From WHTK01 sp963711035 (lineage in GTDB: Bacteria; Chloroflexota; Dehalococcoidia; DSTF01; WHTK01): a stretch of 64,000 nt of DNA. The position numbers and the translations under genes are program-made. The stretch spans positions 124,001 to 188,000 of the forward strand of contig CAVQCN010000005.1 in the NCBI GenBank assembly GCA_963711035.1. Reading direction: 5' to 3'. Position 1 is the first letter of the stretch. Each line of letters opens with the position of its first letter. Positions 16,701 through 23,798 of the stretch are shown here, one piece after another. The notes beneath the pieces were generated by a model. It had not been told where the DNA came from, did no database searches, and saw nothing but the letters and a program-made list of their open reading frames with translations.

Positions 16701-17111
16701 GTCATAGCTGGACACGGTCTCGAGCTGGACGAGGGGCTTCAGCGGGTCCGTCGAAGGCTCTTCGCCGGGCAACGAGAAGGTCTGCAGCGCCAGCGAGCCG
16801 TAGCGCACCTCCGACGCGGTGAACCAGCCGATCTCCTGCGAGACCATGTCGGTCAGCGTTTTCGACGATGCCGCGGTCTCCGGCGTGCCGAAAGGCTGAC
16901 CGGTCTCGATTGCAGTGTTGATGCCAGCGATGCCCAGGCGAGCCTTGAGCGACGACTGCAGGCCCAGGTCGTTCATGACCCGCGTGTAAACCGGCGAGGT
17001 CGCCAGCAGCGTCGCGGAGACGAGCATGCCGAAGGCGAGGACGGCAAGCAGACGCCAGCTGGCTCTTAGACGCTGCCAGATCAGAGGACCGACGCCAGCA
17101 AAACCCCTCAT
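13743..17111 (-). CDS. Very large FtsX-family ABC transporter permease
   Basis: 1122 residues. One N-terminal helix (WRLLAVLAFGMLVSATLL, about residues 18-36) precedes an extracytoplasmic MacB-like domain. The first FtsX core lies at about 318-400 (VVGIAVYYVLLVSSLLL, AMLRSRGASVLQVVALSAAEAG), further helices at about 420-580, a second large extracytoplasmic domain, and a C-terminal FtsX core with SLEISVLRAMGLSSRQVFVM. This is the duplicated form used for lipoprotein, lipid or peptide export. No ATP-binding subunit is adjacent, which is unusual. It might pair with a distant ATPase. Confidence 0.85.
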   Translation of the reverse strand: MRGFAGVGPLIWQRLRASWRLLAVLAFGMLVSATLLATSPVYTRVMNDLGLQSSLKARLGIAGINTAIETGQPFGTPETAASSKTLTDMVSQEIGWFTASEVRYGSLALQTFSLPGEEPSTDPLKPLVQLETVSSYDDHVVVTDGRMAQPTDDPNNIEVLIPAKGATIFHLKVGDHFVASTDYNNCVPPPAPASPDEARSNAQFRCIPNEKLRMQGTFTVVGLIEQNDPGSAYWGANRVLFTTPQETDTQGAILQVLMPEQSFYDALPSVYPRMPSLFQISSLADLTKLDSAQLSATQASIAQLRQRLTDRGALMTSPMSDALSSFKQRSSFNQVTLLLLLLQVVGIAVYYVLLVSSLLLERRAEEIAMLRSRGASVLQVVALSAAEAGLLAVGVALIAPFLASAVVAALGLTSTFSGISDGTFLPFTLVPSSFLYGLAGALIAALAVIIPSFFTARTGMVLFLRGNARPGASLLQRYYLDIILVGLAALALWQVDQRGSVYDASSVGGWSADPLLLLSPLLLILAVGALLFRFLPPLLGLVGRIVARAGGPALTLGFWQMNRSPARYTQLALLVIMAAAVGTFAATYGDTTQRSQQEQVLFSNGVDVRVTNLGQLQNYGPQRVEEALGAIDGVQEVSTADRTSFRMGPLATGGRGVDVLGIDPDKAADQLWFRSDFSSQDFDSLLRRLRIPPGSERGLDLGDARGVALWVDPSVERPTTTMWLRLIDADGSYKLLELGKLDFTGYRRLQADFGIDLASPVRLLGVIMTEPANVQDLTRGQLTIDDITTIGASGNETTVEDFEGSSRWDVLRTPTQTRDRIEQGSLDAHGGSGALTYYFDSGTALAERGVFVSDASIPLPAIASTAFLKSTGLRVGSVAELVVGYTLMPVSIQGQVDYFPTMDELHSQFLIINQQQYYDFSGLINQNAGADPNEAWLTLTKDPAQRADALSIMQSKWAIGSLNRVDTQALLAQANSDPIVRAGGSGVLLIALVAAFAVLALGFGLTLYLGGQARSLEISVLRAMGLSSRQVFVMICMEYLLVAVIGLVIGTLAGLRISRTMLDFLNVTADGHRLLPPFALTTQWDTVAIAFAATGLAFLVGIVALAVYFLRLPLGRMLRITR

Positions 17112-17175
17112 AGCTCGATAACGACTGGCATTCTACCCCAGCCGTTGGTTCAGGGGACCGATCCGGCGTCCGGAT

Positions 17176-18360
17176 TCAGCCGATATCGTGGTTGGCGTGC
17201 TCGGAAAGCTTGACCAGCTCGAGTTCGATGGCGCGCAGGAGGCTGTCGAGGTTCCATTTCTTCGCCGCCGAGATGAGCACCGCCTCCGGATGCTCGGCAT
17301 GCAGGGCGCTCTCGATCTGGTGGACGGCCTCGGGCTCCTTCTCCATGTCGGTGAGCAGGTCGACCTTGTTGAAGGCGACGACGCGCGGCTTCAGGCCCAG
17401 CTTCAGCTCCTCCAGCGTGCGCTCCACCGTCGCGTACTGCTCCTCCGCGTCCTCGTGCGTGATGTCGACGAGGTGGACGAGCACGTCGGCCTCGGTGAGC
17501 TCTTCCAGCGTGGCGCGGAAGGCGGCGACGAGCTGCGTCGGCAGCTTCTGGATGAATCCGACCGTGTCGGTGAGCAGGGCTTCGTGGCCGGAGGGCAGGT
17601 GGATGCGCCGCGTCACCGGATCCAGCGTGGCGAAGAGCAGGTCTTCGGTGAACACGTCGGCGCCGGAGAGGGCGCGCATCAGCGTGCTCTTGCCCGCGTT
17701 CGTGTAGCCGACCAGCGCCGCGACCTGCATGCCCTGACGCGCGCGGCGCCGCCGATACAGCGCGCGCTGCTGGCTGACCTGGTCGATCTCGCGGCGCAGG
17801 CGGGTGAGGCGGTTGCGTACCAGGCGGCGGTCCGTCTCCAGCTGCGACTCGCCGGGGCCCCGAGTGCCGATGCGGCCTTCGAGGCGCTCCAGGTGGCTCC
17901 ACTGCCCCGCCAGGCGCGGCATCAGGTACTGCAGTTGCGCCAGCTCCACCTGCAGGCGCGCCTCTCGCGTGCTGGCGCGGCGGGCGAAGATGTCGATGAT
18001 GAGAGCGGTGCGGTCGAGGACCTTGACCTTGAGCGCGTCCTCGAGGTTGCGCTGCTGCGACGGGCTGAGCTCGTCGTCGAAGACGACCAGCGTGTAATCC
18101 GTGTCGTCGCGCTCGGCGATGATCTCTTCGAGCTTGCCTTTTCCGATGTACGTCGCGGTGTTCGGCGTTTCGAGGCGCTGGACGGCGCGTCCCGCGATCT
18201 CCGCGCCGGCCGTGTGCGCCAGCAGCGCCAGCTCGTCCAGCGACGCCTCCGCGTCGAGGCCGTCGTGGCGGCGGCGCGACTCGACTGCGACCAGGAAGGC
18301 GCGTTCCGGCCGCGCCGCCGTGGAATGCAGGGTTGCGCCTCTCTGCGTGCGCTGCTTCAG
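17176..18360 (-). CDS. hflX: GTPase HflX, apparently started at a CTG codon
   Basis: HflX is a ribosome-splitting and rescue GTPase. The frame encodes a complete 394-residue HflX if begun at CTG 18360. The N-terminal domain has ERAFLVAVE, a glycine-rich IGKGKLEEI and FDDELSPSQQRNLEDAL; the linker helix is FARRASTREARLQVELAQLQY; the G domain has VGYTNAGKSTLM (G1), DPVTRR (G2 region), DTVGFIQKLP (G3), NKVDLL (G4) and ISAAK (G5). There is no ATG, GTG or TTG in this frame before codon 138 (GTG 17949), and the in-frame stop lies at 18429. CTG 18360 has GAGGAG eight bases upstream and overlaps the stop of a nine-codon leader. A one-base assembly error is the alternative. Confidence 0.8.
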   Translation of the reverse strand: MKQRTQRGATLHSTAARPERAFLVAVESRRRHDGLDAEASLDELALLAHTAGAEIAGRAVQRLETPNTATYIGKGKLEEIIAERDDTDYTLVVFDDELSPSQQRNLEDALKVKVLDRTALIIDIFARRASTREARLQVELAQLQYLMPRLAGQWSHLERLEGRIGTRGPGESQLETDRRLVRNRLTRLRREIDQVSQQRALYRRRRARQGMQVAALVGYTNAGKSTLMRALSGADVFTEDLLFATLDPVTRRIHLPSGHEALLTDTVGFIQKLPTQLVAAFRATLEELTEADVLVHLVDITHEDAEEQYATVERTLEELKLGLKPRVVAFNKVDLLTDMEKEPEAVHQIESALHAEHPEAVLISAAKKWNLDSLLRAIELELVKLSEHANHDIG

Positions 18361-18386
18361 CGAAGCGTCTCCTCGATCATCGGCAT
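18357..18386 (-). other. Nine-codon leader reading frame overlapping the hflX CTG start
   Basis: ATG at 18386 opens MPMIEETLR and stops at TGA 18359-18357, overlapping the proposed hflX start as CTGA. The leader contains the GAGGAG that would serve hflX. A TAGAAT hexamer at 18400-18395 lies just upstream on the same strand and could be a -10 box for a near-leaderless transcript; its -35 is poor. Confidence 0.4.
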
Positions 18387-18421
18387 CGACAGCTATTCTA
18401 GTGAAATCGGGGCCGCCTGTG

Positions 18422-18782
18422 CGACCTCACCCCGGCTGACGCCACCCCTCTCCGCCTGCGGAGAGGGGATTCCGATGCTCCGTCGTTCTCGTAGGGACGC
18501 AGCTTCAGCTCCGTCCCGCCAGCGGCCCGTCCGGCGTCAGACATTGCGAATCCAGATCAACCCCGTCGTTGCGAGGAGCGGCAGCGACGAAGCAACCCAC
18601 AACGGAGACCAAACGCTTCTTGATCGCTCACCCTGTCCGAAGGACTCCGGACTCCTTCGGAGAGGCTCTCGAAGGGCGCCCTCTTCTTGACCAGTTGACT
18701 CAAGCACGCACCCCACGGTGGCGCAGCCGCCGATGCTCCCCCTCTCCGAAATCGGAGAGGGGGCCGGGGGGTGAGGTCGGGC
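18422..18782. repeat. Inverted pair of hairpin-bearing intergenic repeats
   Basis: The region between the hflX leader and dapL has no gene. One end has CCCCTCTCCG/CGGAGAGGGG (18445-18468) preceded by GACCTCACCCCGGC. The other end has a 12-bp perfect stem (18738-18763) followed by the reverse complement of the same GACCTCACCCC motif. They are therefore inverted copies of one repeat. Between them lie another hairpin (CCGAAGGA/TCCTTCGG, 18637-18660) and a GTTGCGAGGAGCGGCAGCGA stretch (18568-18587) of a dispersed-repeat type I associate with Dehalococcoidia genomes. The 18738-18763 stem may also terminate dapL. Confidence 0.6.
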
Positions 18783-18783
18783 T

Positions 18784-19953
18784 CTACGCGTGCGTCCTGC
18801 TCCAATCGAGCAGGCGGCGGGCGCCTTCCTCGACGCGGTCGTCCGGCGTCGTGATCGAGAGGCGGACGTAGCCTTCGCCGTACTTGCCGTAGCCGCTGCC
18901 CGGCGTGACGACGACGCCGATGTCGTCGATGAGGCGCGCCGCGAACTCGGCGGACGTGTAGCCGTCCGGGATGCGCGCCCAGATGTAGAGGCTGCCCAGC
19001 GGCGTCTGCACCCGCATGCCGCAGGCCCGCAGCGCTTCGACCAGCAGGTCGCGGCGGTGCTGGTAGATGGCGTTGTGCTCCTCGATGCAGTCCTGCGGCC
19101 CTTCGAGGGCGGTGATCGCCATCTGCTGGATCGCCTGGTTGATGCCCGAGTCGACGTTGCTCTTGACGCGGAACAGGGCGTTGATCAGCGTCTCGTTGCC
19201 CACCGCCATGCCGATGCGCCAGCCCGTCATGTTGTAGCTCTTCGACAGCGAGTGGAACTCGATGCCGACGTCCATGGCGCCGGGCGCCTGCAGGAAGCTC
19301 GGCGGGCGGAAGCCGTCGTAGGCGACCTCGCTGTAGGGGCCGTCGTGGCAGACGGCGATGTCCCACTTCTTGGCGAACTGCACCGCCTCCTCGTAGAAGT
19401 CGAGGTTGGCGACGGCGGCCGTGGGGTTGTTCGGGTAGTTCAGCCACAGCACGCGCGCGCGGCGGGCGACGTCGTCCGGGATGGCCGAGAGGTCGGGCAG
19501 GAAGTCGTTCTCTTCGGTGAGGGGCAGGTAGTAGGGCTCGCCGCCGGCGAACATGGTGGCGACGCTGTACACCGGGTAGCCCGGGTCCGGCACGAGGGCG
19601 ACGTCGCCGGGGTCGATCAGGCAGTAGGCGATGTTGGCGATGCCTTCCTTCGAGCCGATCAGCGGCAGCACTTCCTTGTCGCGGTCCAGGGTGATGCCGA
19701 AGCGCTTCTGGTACCAGTCCTTGATCGCCTGGCGGAACTCCGGCAGGCCGTCCGACTCCGGATAGCGGTGGTTGGCCGGGTCCTCGGCGGCGGCGTGCAG
19801 CGCGTCCAGGATGTGTCGCGGCGTCGGCAGGTCCGGGTCGCCGATGGCGAAGGTGACGACGTCGACGCCCTGGGCCCGCTTCTCGGCGATCTTGCGAGTG
19901 ATCTCGACGAAGAGGTAGGGCGGCAGCTTCTCGATCCGGTGTGAAAGGCGCAT
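18784..19953 (-). CDS. dapL: LL-diaminopimelate aminotransferase
   Basis: 389 residues, the expected length. DapL converts tetrahydrodipicolinate directly to LL-diaminopimelate in lysine and peptidoglycan precursor synthesis. The fold-type I aminotransferase features are clear: FAIGDPDLPTP near residue 36, NYPNNPTAA for the cofactor ring, and the PLP lysine in HSLSKSYNMTGWRIGMAVGN near 236. The N-terminus SHRIEKLPPYLFVEITRKIAEKRAQGVDV is characteristic of DapL rather than aspartate aminotransferase. ATG at 19953. It shares strand with hflX but is separated by the repeat region. Confidence 0.88.
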   Translation of the reverse strand: MRLSHRIEKLPPYLFVEITRKIAEKRAQGVDVVTFAIGDPDLPTPRHILDALHAAAEDPANHRYPESDGLPEFRQAIKDWYQKRFGITLDRDKEVLPLIGSKEGIANIAYCLIDPGDVALVPDPGYPVYSVATMFAGGEPYYLPLTEENDFLPDLSAIPDDVARRARVLWLNYPNNPTAAVANLDFYEEAVQFAKKWDIAVCHDGPYSEVAYDGFRPPSFLQAPGAMDVGIEFHSLSKSYNMTGWRIGMAVGNETLINALFRVKSNVDSGINQAIQQMAITALEGPQDCIEEHNAIYQHRRDLLVEALRACGMRVQTPLGSLYIWARIPDGYTSAEFAARLIDDIGVVVTPGSGYGKYGEGYVRLSITTPDDRVEEGARRLLDWSRTHA

Positions 19954-20056
19954 CTACAACTCCAGGTTCAGGCCTCGGCGGGTCAGCCCGCATACCATCC
20001 CATACCGAGGGCTTGGGGGGAAGACGGCGGGAATGGGAGGGAGCAAGCAAGATGCG

Positions 20057-20725
20057 TCACTTGTCCACCGGCGCCTCGTCGGTGCCGGAAGGCTGATTGT
20101 CTTCCACGATCTGCGTGACAGCTTTATCGAACGCTCTGTTCAGTACCTCGAGCTTTCCCGCATCAATAGTGATGCCGGACTCCTCCAGATTCTTCACCAA
20201 TGACGCGAGGAAGACGTCTCTGTCACCCTCAAAGCGCTCCCTGAGCCTTGGCCTCAGGGAGAGGTGCGGCCGCGAACCAAATGGGTAGTAACCTTGCCTA
20301 AGCGCATCTTCGATGTCTGAGAACGGAACCCGTCCGGCCCGAAGCTTCTCACTTTGTCCTTCGATTGGACTTTCTGGATTGCGCTCGATGGAGGGATCGT
20401 CTTCCAGGTGCATTAGGAACCTCAAGAACTTGGAACTTGCCCTAAAGACGTCCTCACACTTGTCGTGGAAAATAAGCGCGAACATTACATCCAACGCGCC
20501 GACTGCAAAGGGGCCAGGCAGCCTCCTGAAGTTCGATTCCGCCACAAGACTGCCCAACCGAGCGCGCGCCTGTCGAAATGTCTCGTCGCCCCAGAGGTTC
20601 GTAACTTGCTCAACGTCCTTGAGAATGGCGATTAAAGCTTCGTGTGCAGGCACCGATTCGAGCCGACCAGTTTCTTGAATCAATTCTTCGAAACAGCCCT
20701 CGCCTGACAGCTTCCCTAATGGCAT
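20057..20725 (-). CDS. C-terminal part of a DUF4062 protein, in a shifted frame
   Basis: 222-residue frame lying immediately after the DUF4062 coding region and overlapping its end by 116 bp. From residue 9 (EGCFEELIQETGRLESVPAHEAL) it reads as the natural continuation of the upstream protein: the +1 shift needed to join them would fall near 20697-20703, in a GGG run. The remainder is helical with conserved-looking NFRRLPGPFAVGALDVMFALIFH and an acidic C-terminus. No known domain recognised. It is AT-richer than the surroundings, suggesting acquisition by transfer. The ATG at 20725 may be incidental. Confidence 0.5.
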   Translation of the reverse strand: MPLGKLSGEGCFEELIQETGRLESVPAHEALIAILKDVEQVTNLWGDETFRQARARLGSLVAESNFRRLPGPFAVGALDVMFALIFHDKCEDVFRASSKFLRFLMHLEDDPSIERNPESPIEGQSEKLRAGRVPFSDIEDALRQGYYPFGSRPHLSLRPRLRERFEGDRDVFLASLVKNLEESGITIDAGKLEVLNRAFDKAVTQIVEDNQPSGTDEAPVDK

Positions 20726-21503
20726 CCGCTTTGAAGTCCGGACGCAAAATGCCTATGCTTCCGATTCCGCCCAACTGCTGTCTTGTCAGCTCAATGGGGC
20801 CCCCCGTATTCTCCGCGGGTATCTGTATTGATGCCCTGCCCTGACCGGTCCAAAGTGTCCACAAGAATACAGACCCGTCCTCTTGCCTAGTGACTAGCGC
20901 GGAGAGGTTGCCAATCAACTCGTCCCTCAGGTTCTGAAGGAGCAGGCGTCTATCGATATCTAGATCGAGTGCGAGCGGCTCCCGGAGTGCGGCCACTAGA
21001 TCCCGGAAATCGCCAAACCTGTGAAGCCAAAGCGCACCAGCTTCGGTCGAATTGGCCTCAATCTCATCCACGAATTCAGAAATGAATTCTAGGTCCTCGA
21101 CTCCTCCCCCAGACGCAGTCTGTGGCTTGCCATCGCTTTTCCACTGAGCCAATGCAGTCAAGACTTCGGTTCGGACAAACAGGAAGAGCCGTGGAGAACC
21201 CATGGCTGAAGCATCAAGAGCAACGCGATACTCTTGCATCGTGACTGAGACGCGGTTCGCCTCCTCGTACCATGACCCCCGGCGGGCACCAAGAAGCAGG
21301 ATGTAGAAATCGCATCGCCGGATGTTTTCGAAGCAGGCTTCAAACGTCCTCGCTCCCGGCCTCTTACTGAAGTTGTTGTATTCACTAAGCTGAACGTCAT
21401 AACCAGCAGCTTCTAGCCAGAAACGCAGCCCCCCGCGCAGATCGCGGAAGTCACTGATGGTGGAGCTAATGAATACCCGTGGCTTAGGTATTGCCGCCGT
21501 CAT
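20610..21503 (-). CDS. DUF4062 domain protein, probably truncated by a frameshift
   Basis: 297 residues. The N-terminal 150 match DUF4062: PRVFISSTISDFRDLRGGLRFWL, then FEACFENIRRCDFYILLLGARRGSWY and VTMQEYRVALDAS. The domain has a Rossmann-like fold related to TIR/SIR-type modules and is common in proteins linked to bacterial defence and signalling. The last 30 residues (LFRRIDSRNWSARIGACTRSFNRHSQGR) look out of frame, while the overlapping frame 20057-20725 continues sensibly, so an intact gene of about 480 codons is likely. Visibly lower GC than dapL on one side and the acetyltransferase on the other. No partner gene is adjacent. Confidence 0.6.
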   Translation of the reverse strand: MTAAIPKPRVFISSTISDFRDLRGGLRFWLEAAGYDVQLSEYNNFSKRPGARTFEACFENIRRCDFYILLLGARRGSWYEEANRVSVTMQEYRVALDASAMGSPRLFLFVRTEVLTALAQWKSDGKPQTASGGGVEDLEFISEFVDEIEANSTEAGALWLHRFGDFRDLVAALREPLALDLDIDRRLLLQNLRDELIGNLSALVTRQEDGSVFLWTLWTGQGRASIQIPAENTGGPIELTRQQLGGIGSIGILRPDFKADAIREAVRRGLFRRIDSRNWSARIGACTRSFNRHSQGR

Positions 21504-21612
21504 TTGGAACTAGTTTAGCAATCTGAGACGGCGGCCGCCTTATCAGTAGGGACTAGATCGACTGGCTAACGACCGATACTTTTGGAGCGAATGCTACGTC
21601 GGGTGCTAACCC

Positions 21613-22515
21613 CTAGCGCCAGTTGCCGAACTTGATCAGCGTGCCCGACTGCTTGCGCGCGTCGATGCGGGCCTGCACGTCGGCCGGGTCGACGGGGCGG
21701 GTGTAGACGATGCCGGTCTCGCCGGGCGTGAAGCCGGCGTTGCGCAGGGCGGGCAGCAGCACGTCGTCGTTGAGCTGCGTCTCCTGGCGCACGCGGCGGC
21801 CGCCGTGGCTGCGCAGCCAGGCGACGGACCAGTCGATAACCGGCTTGACGAGCTGGGCGCGCACGGCCGGCTGCAGCACCATCTCCTCGATGACGCCCCA
21901 GCCGCCGCCGAAGGTCGAGAGGCTGACGTAGCCCACGGGCGCGCCGGCGCCGTCCAGGACGAGGCGCAGGCAGGCCGAGTTGTCGGCCAGCGACTGCATG
22001 CCGGCCTCGGTGAGCGGCGGCAGCTCCAGCGCGGCGGCCTCGATGCCGGAGACGGCGGCGCGGTCGGCGGCGGTGGCCTCGCGCAGGCTGAAGCCGCCCT
22101 CGAGCTGGTCGGCGGGCTCGTCCTGCTGCGGGATGGCGACGAGGCTCATCTCGACCCACTCGGGGCCGTCTTCCAGCATGACGCCCCAGAACGTCTTCTC
22201 GGACCAGCCGCGGTTGACGCGGTCGCGGAAGGGCAGGACGACGCCGCGCGGCGCCTCGTCGCGGCTGGAGGCGCGGGTGCAGGCGTCGAACAGCTCCGGG
22301 AAGCGCTGGCGGAAGACCTCGAGGTCGGTGAAGGAGTAGTGGACGATGAGGAAGTCGCGGTACGGCACGCCGATGACGGCGTTCTCGCCCTCGGTGATGA
22401 CGTGGTCGGGGTGCGTCTCGCGGACGTGGTCGTACTGCGCCTCGGAGAGCGCGAAGCTCTTGATCGGGTTCTTGAGGAGCCGCTGTGTAGGGGCCCGCGT
22501 TGGCGAGAGGGTCAA
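21613..22515 (-). CDS. GNAT-family N-acetyltransferase
   Basis: 300 residues with two parts. Residues 1-140 contain YRDFLIVHYSFTDLEVFRQRFPELFDAC, resembling N-terminal domains attached to some GNAT proteins. Residues about 145-260 form the GNAT fold (LREATAADRAAVSGIEAAAL, AGAPVGYVSLSTFGGGWGVIEEMVLQPAVRAQLVKPVIDWSV). The usual Q/RxxGxG/A acetyl-CoA loop is not well preserved, so activity is uncertain. A C-terminal tail ends SGTLIKFGNWR. Substrate unknown. A longer frame of similar span in another phase is a high-GC shadow. Confidence 0.65.
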   Translation of the reverse strand: MTLSPTRAPTQRLLKNPIKSFALSEAQYDHVRETHPDHVITEGENAVIGVPYRDFLIVHYSFTDLEVFRQRFPELFDACTRASSRDEAPRGVVLPFRDRVNRGWSEKTFWGVMLEDGPEWVEMSLVAIPQQDEPADQLEGGFSLREATAADRAAVSGIEAAALELPPLTEAGMQSLADNSACLRLVLDGAGAPVGYVSLSTFGGGWGVIEEMVLQPAVRAQLVKPVIDWSVAWLRSHGGRRVRQETQLNDDVLLPALRNAGFTPGETGIVYTRPVDPADVQARIDARKQSGTLIKFGNWR

Positions 22516-22867
22516 GCTTCCTGAACTGCATCACTGCTGTCTTCTCCGTCCGGTAGTACGTTCGGGGTCAGGTTCCGGATTTGCCGCCTCTATCTGGACC
22601 CGGCGACACGATCGACATTATCGAGATGGACACGGGTCGTGTCCAGAAACGAGCGGCGTCCGCCTCTTGCCAGTGTTGGGTTGTTGCTCGCTGCTTCGCA
22701 GCGAGGGAGAGAAAAACGGAGTACTGAGGGGACACCCCTCAAACTCCCCGCGCATGGCCCTTCGACACGGCTCAGGATGCAGCTTCGCCCCCGCTACCCC
22801 TGTTCAGACAGGCAGTTCGAGGCACCGATGCTCAACGTAGCTCTTCAAAAGACCCTCGGGCCGGGGC
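22516..22867. other. Intergenic region with a dispersed repeat copy
   Basis: 352 bases with no gene. The part at 22710-22801 matches sequence at 39433-39502 in the opposite orientation (listed as repeats). Near 22690 a small hairpin CGCTGC/GCAGCG occurs. Confidence 0.6.
22710..22801 (-). repeat. Dispersed intergenic repeat, copy 1, with a nested short insertion
   Basis: Read on the minus strand it begins CAGGGGTAGCGGGGGCGAAG and later has CCATGCGCGG and GGTGTCCCCTCAGT, in the same order as at 39433-39502. Between the first two blocks this copy has an extra run containing ATCCTGAGCCGTGTCGAAGG (22763-22782), a motif recognisable as a dispersed repeat in other genomes. It looks like one repeat inserted into another. 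Confidence 0.55.
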
Positions 22868-23797
22868 TTAGCCCGGAGCCGCCAGCCACGCCTTCGTTAT
22901 GTCCACTGCCCTCGCGGCGGCCGGCGCGTCGCCGTCGATCCAGCGGATGCGCGGGTCGTCCTCGCGGAACCAGGCGCCCTGGCGCCGCACGAGGCGGTGG
23001 TTGGCGTTCTTGAGACGCCGCTTCATCTCCTCGAAATCGTACTGGCCGTCCAGGTAGGCGCTGACCTCGTGGTAGCCGACGCCGCCGCGCACCGGCGACG
23101 TCTCGCCGTAACCGGCGGCCCGCAGCCGCATCACCTCGTCGACGAAGCCGGCGTCGAGCATCGCCTCCGCGCGGGCGTCGAGACGCGCGTACAGCGTCTC
23201 GCGATCGACGCGCAGGCCGACGACGAGCACGTCCGCGTCGATGGGCTGTCGCGTCTGGCAGGCGGCCAGCGTCCGGCCGCTGGCGGTGACGACCTCGATG
23301 GCGCGGATCAGGCGCCGCGGGTTGCGCGGGTCGAGCCGTGACGCCGCCTCCGGGTCGACCGCCGCGAGGCGCTGCACCAGCGCTTCGGGGCCGTGCTGCG
23401 CCGCCAGCGCCTCGAGCTCGGCGCGCAACGCGGCGTCCGGCGCGATGCGCGGCACCTGCCAGCCTTCGAGCAGGGCCCAGACGTACTGCCCGGAGCCGCC
23501 CGCCAGCACCGGCAGCCGGCCGCGCGACCAGACGTCGTCCAGCGCGGCGTTGGCGGCGTCGAGGAAGCGCGCCAGCGTCAGGGGATCGTCGGGCTCGGCG
23601 ATGTCGAGCAGGTGATGCGGCACGCGGGCGCGCATGGCGGGCGTCGCCTTGGCGGTGCCGATATCGAGGCCGCGATAGACCTGGTAGGCATCGGCGCTGA
23701 CGACTTCGCCGTTGCAGGCCTCGGCGATGGCGACCGCGACGTCGCTCTTGCCGGTGCCCGTCGCGCCGACGACGGCGACAAGGCGGCGCCGCGCCAC
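22868..23797 (-). CDS. miaA: tRNA dimethylallyltransferase MiaA
   Basis: 309 residues from GTG 23797, one base after the tpiA stop; a longer start would run back through tpiA. MiaA adds a dimethylallyl group to A37 of tRNAs reading UNN codons. Visible: P-loop VGATGTGKSDVAV, substrate motif SADAYQVYRGLDIGTAK, LAGGSGQYVWALLEG, RRLIRAIEV and the C-terminal region RGGVGYHEVSAYLDGQ with NANHRLVRRQGAWFRED. Last gene of the glycolysis/tRNA-modification operon. Confidence 0.93.
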   Translation of the reverse strand: MARRRLVAVVGATGTGKSDVAVAIAEACNGEVVSADAYQVYRGLDIGTAKATPAMRARVPHHLLDIAEPDDPLTLARFLDAANAALDDVWSRGRLPVLAGGSGQYVWALLEGWQVPRIAPDAALRAELEALAAQHGPEALVQRLAAVDPEAASRLDPRNPRRLIRAIEVVTASGRTLAACQTRQPIDADVLVVGLRVDRETLYARLDARAEAMLDAGFVDEVMRLRAAGYGETSPVRGGVGYHEVSAYLDGQYDFEEMKRRLKNANHRLVRRQGAWFREDDPRIRWIDGDAPAAARAVDITKAWLAAPG

Positions 23798-23798
23798 G

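Noticed and set aside
17188..18690. 500-codon plus-strand frame opposite hflX
   Set aside because: Antisense shadow; the minus strand carries conserved HflX motifs in every part of it.
18738..18763. Strong hairpin after dapL as a rho-independent terminator
   Set aside because: The stem is perfect but there is no T-run downstream on the minus strand and a related hairpin occurs 300 bases away, so it is better described as a repeat, although it may still stop transcription.
21566..22534. Long minus-strand frame overlapping the GNAT gene
   Set aside because: Arg/Pro-rich, a typical high-GC shadow of the real acetyltransferase frame.
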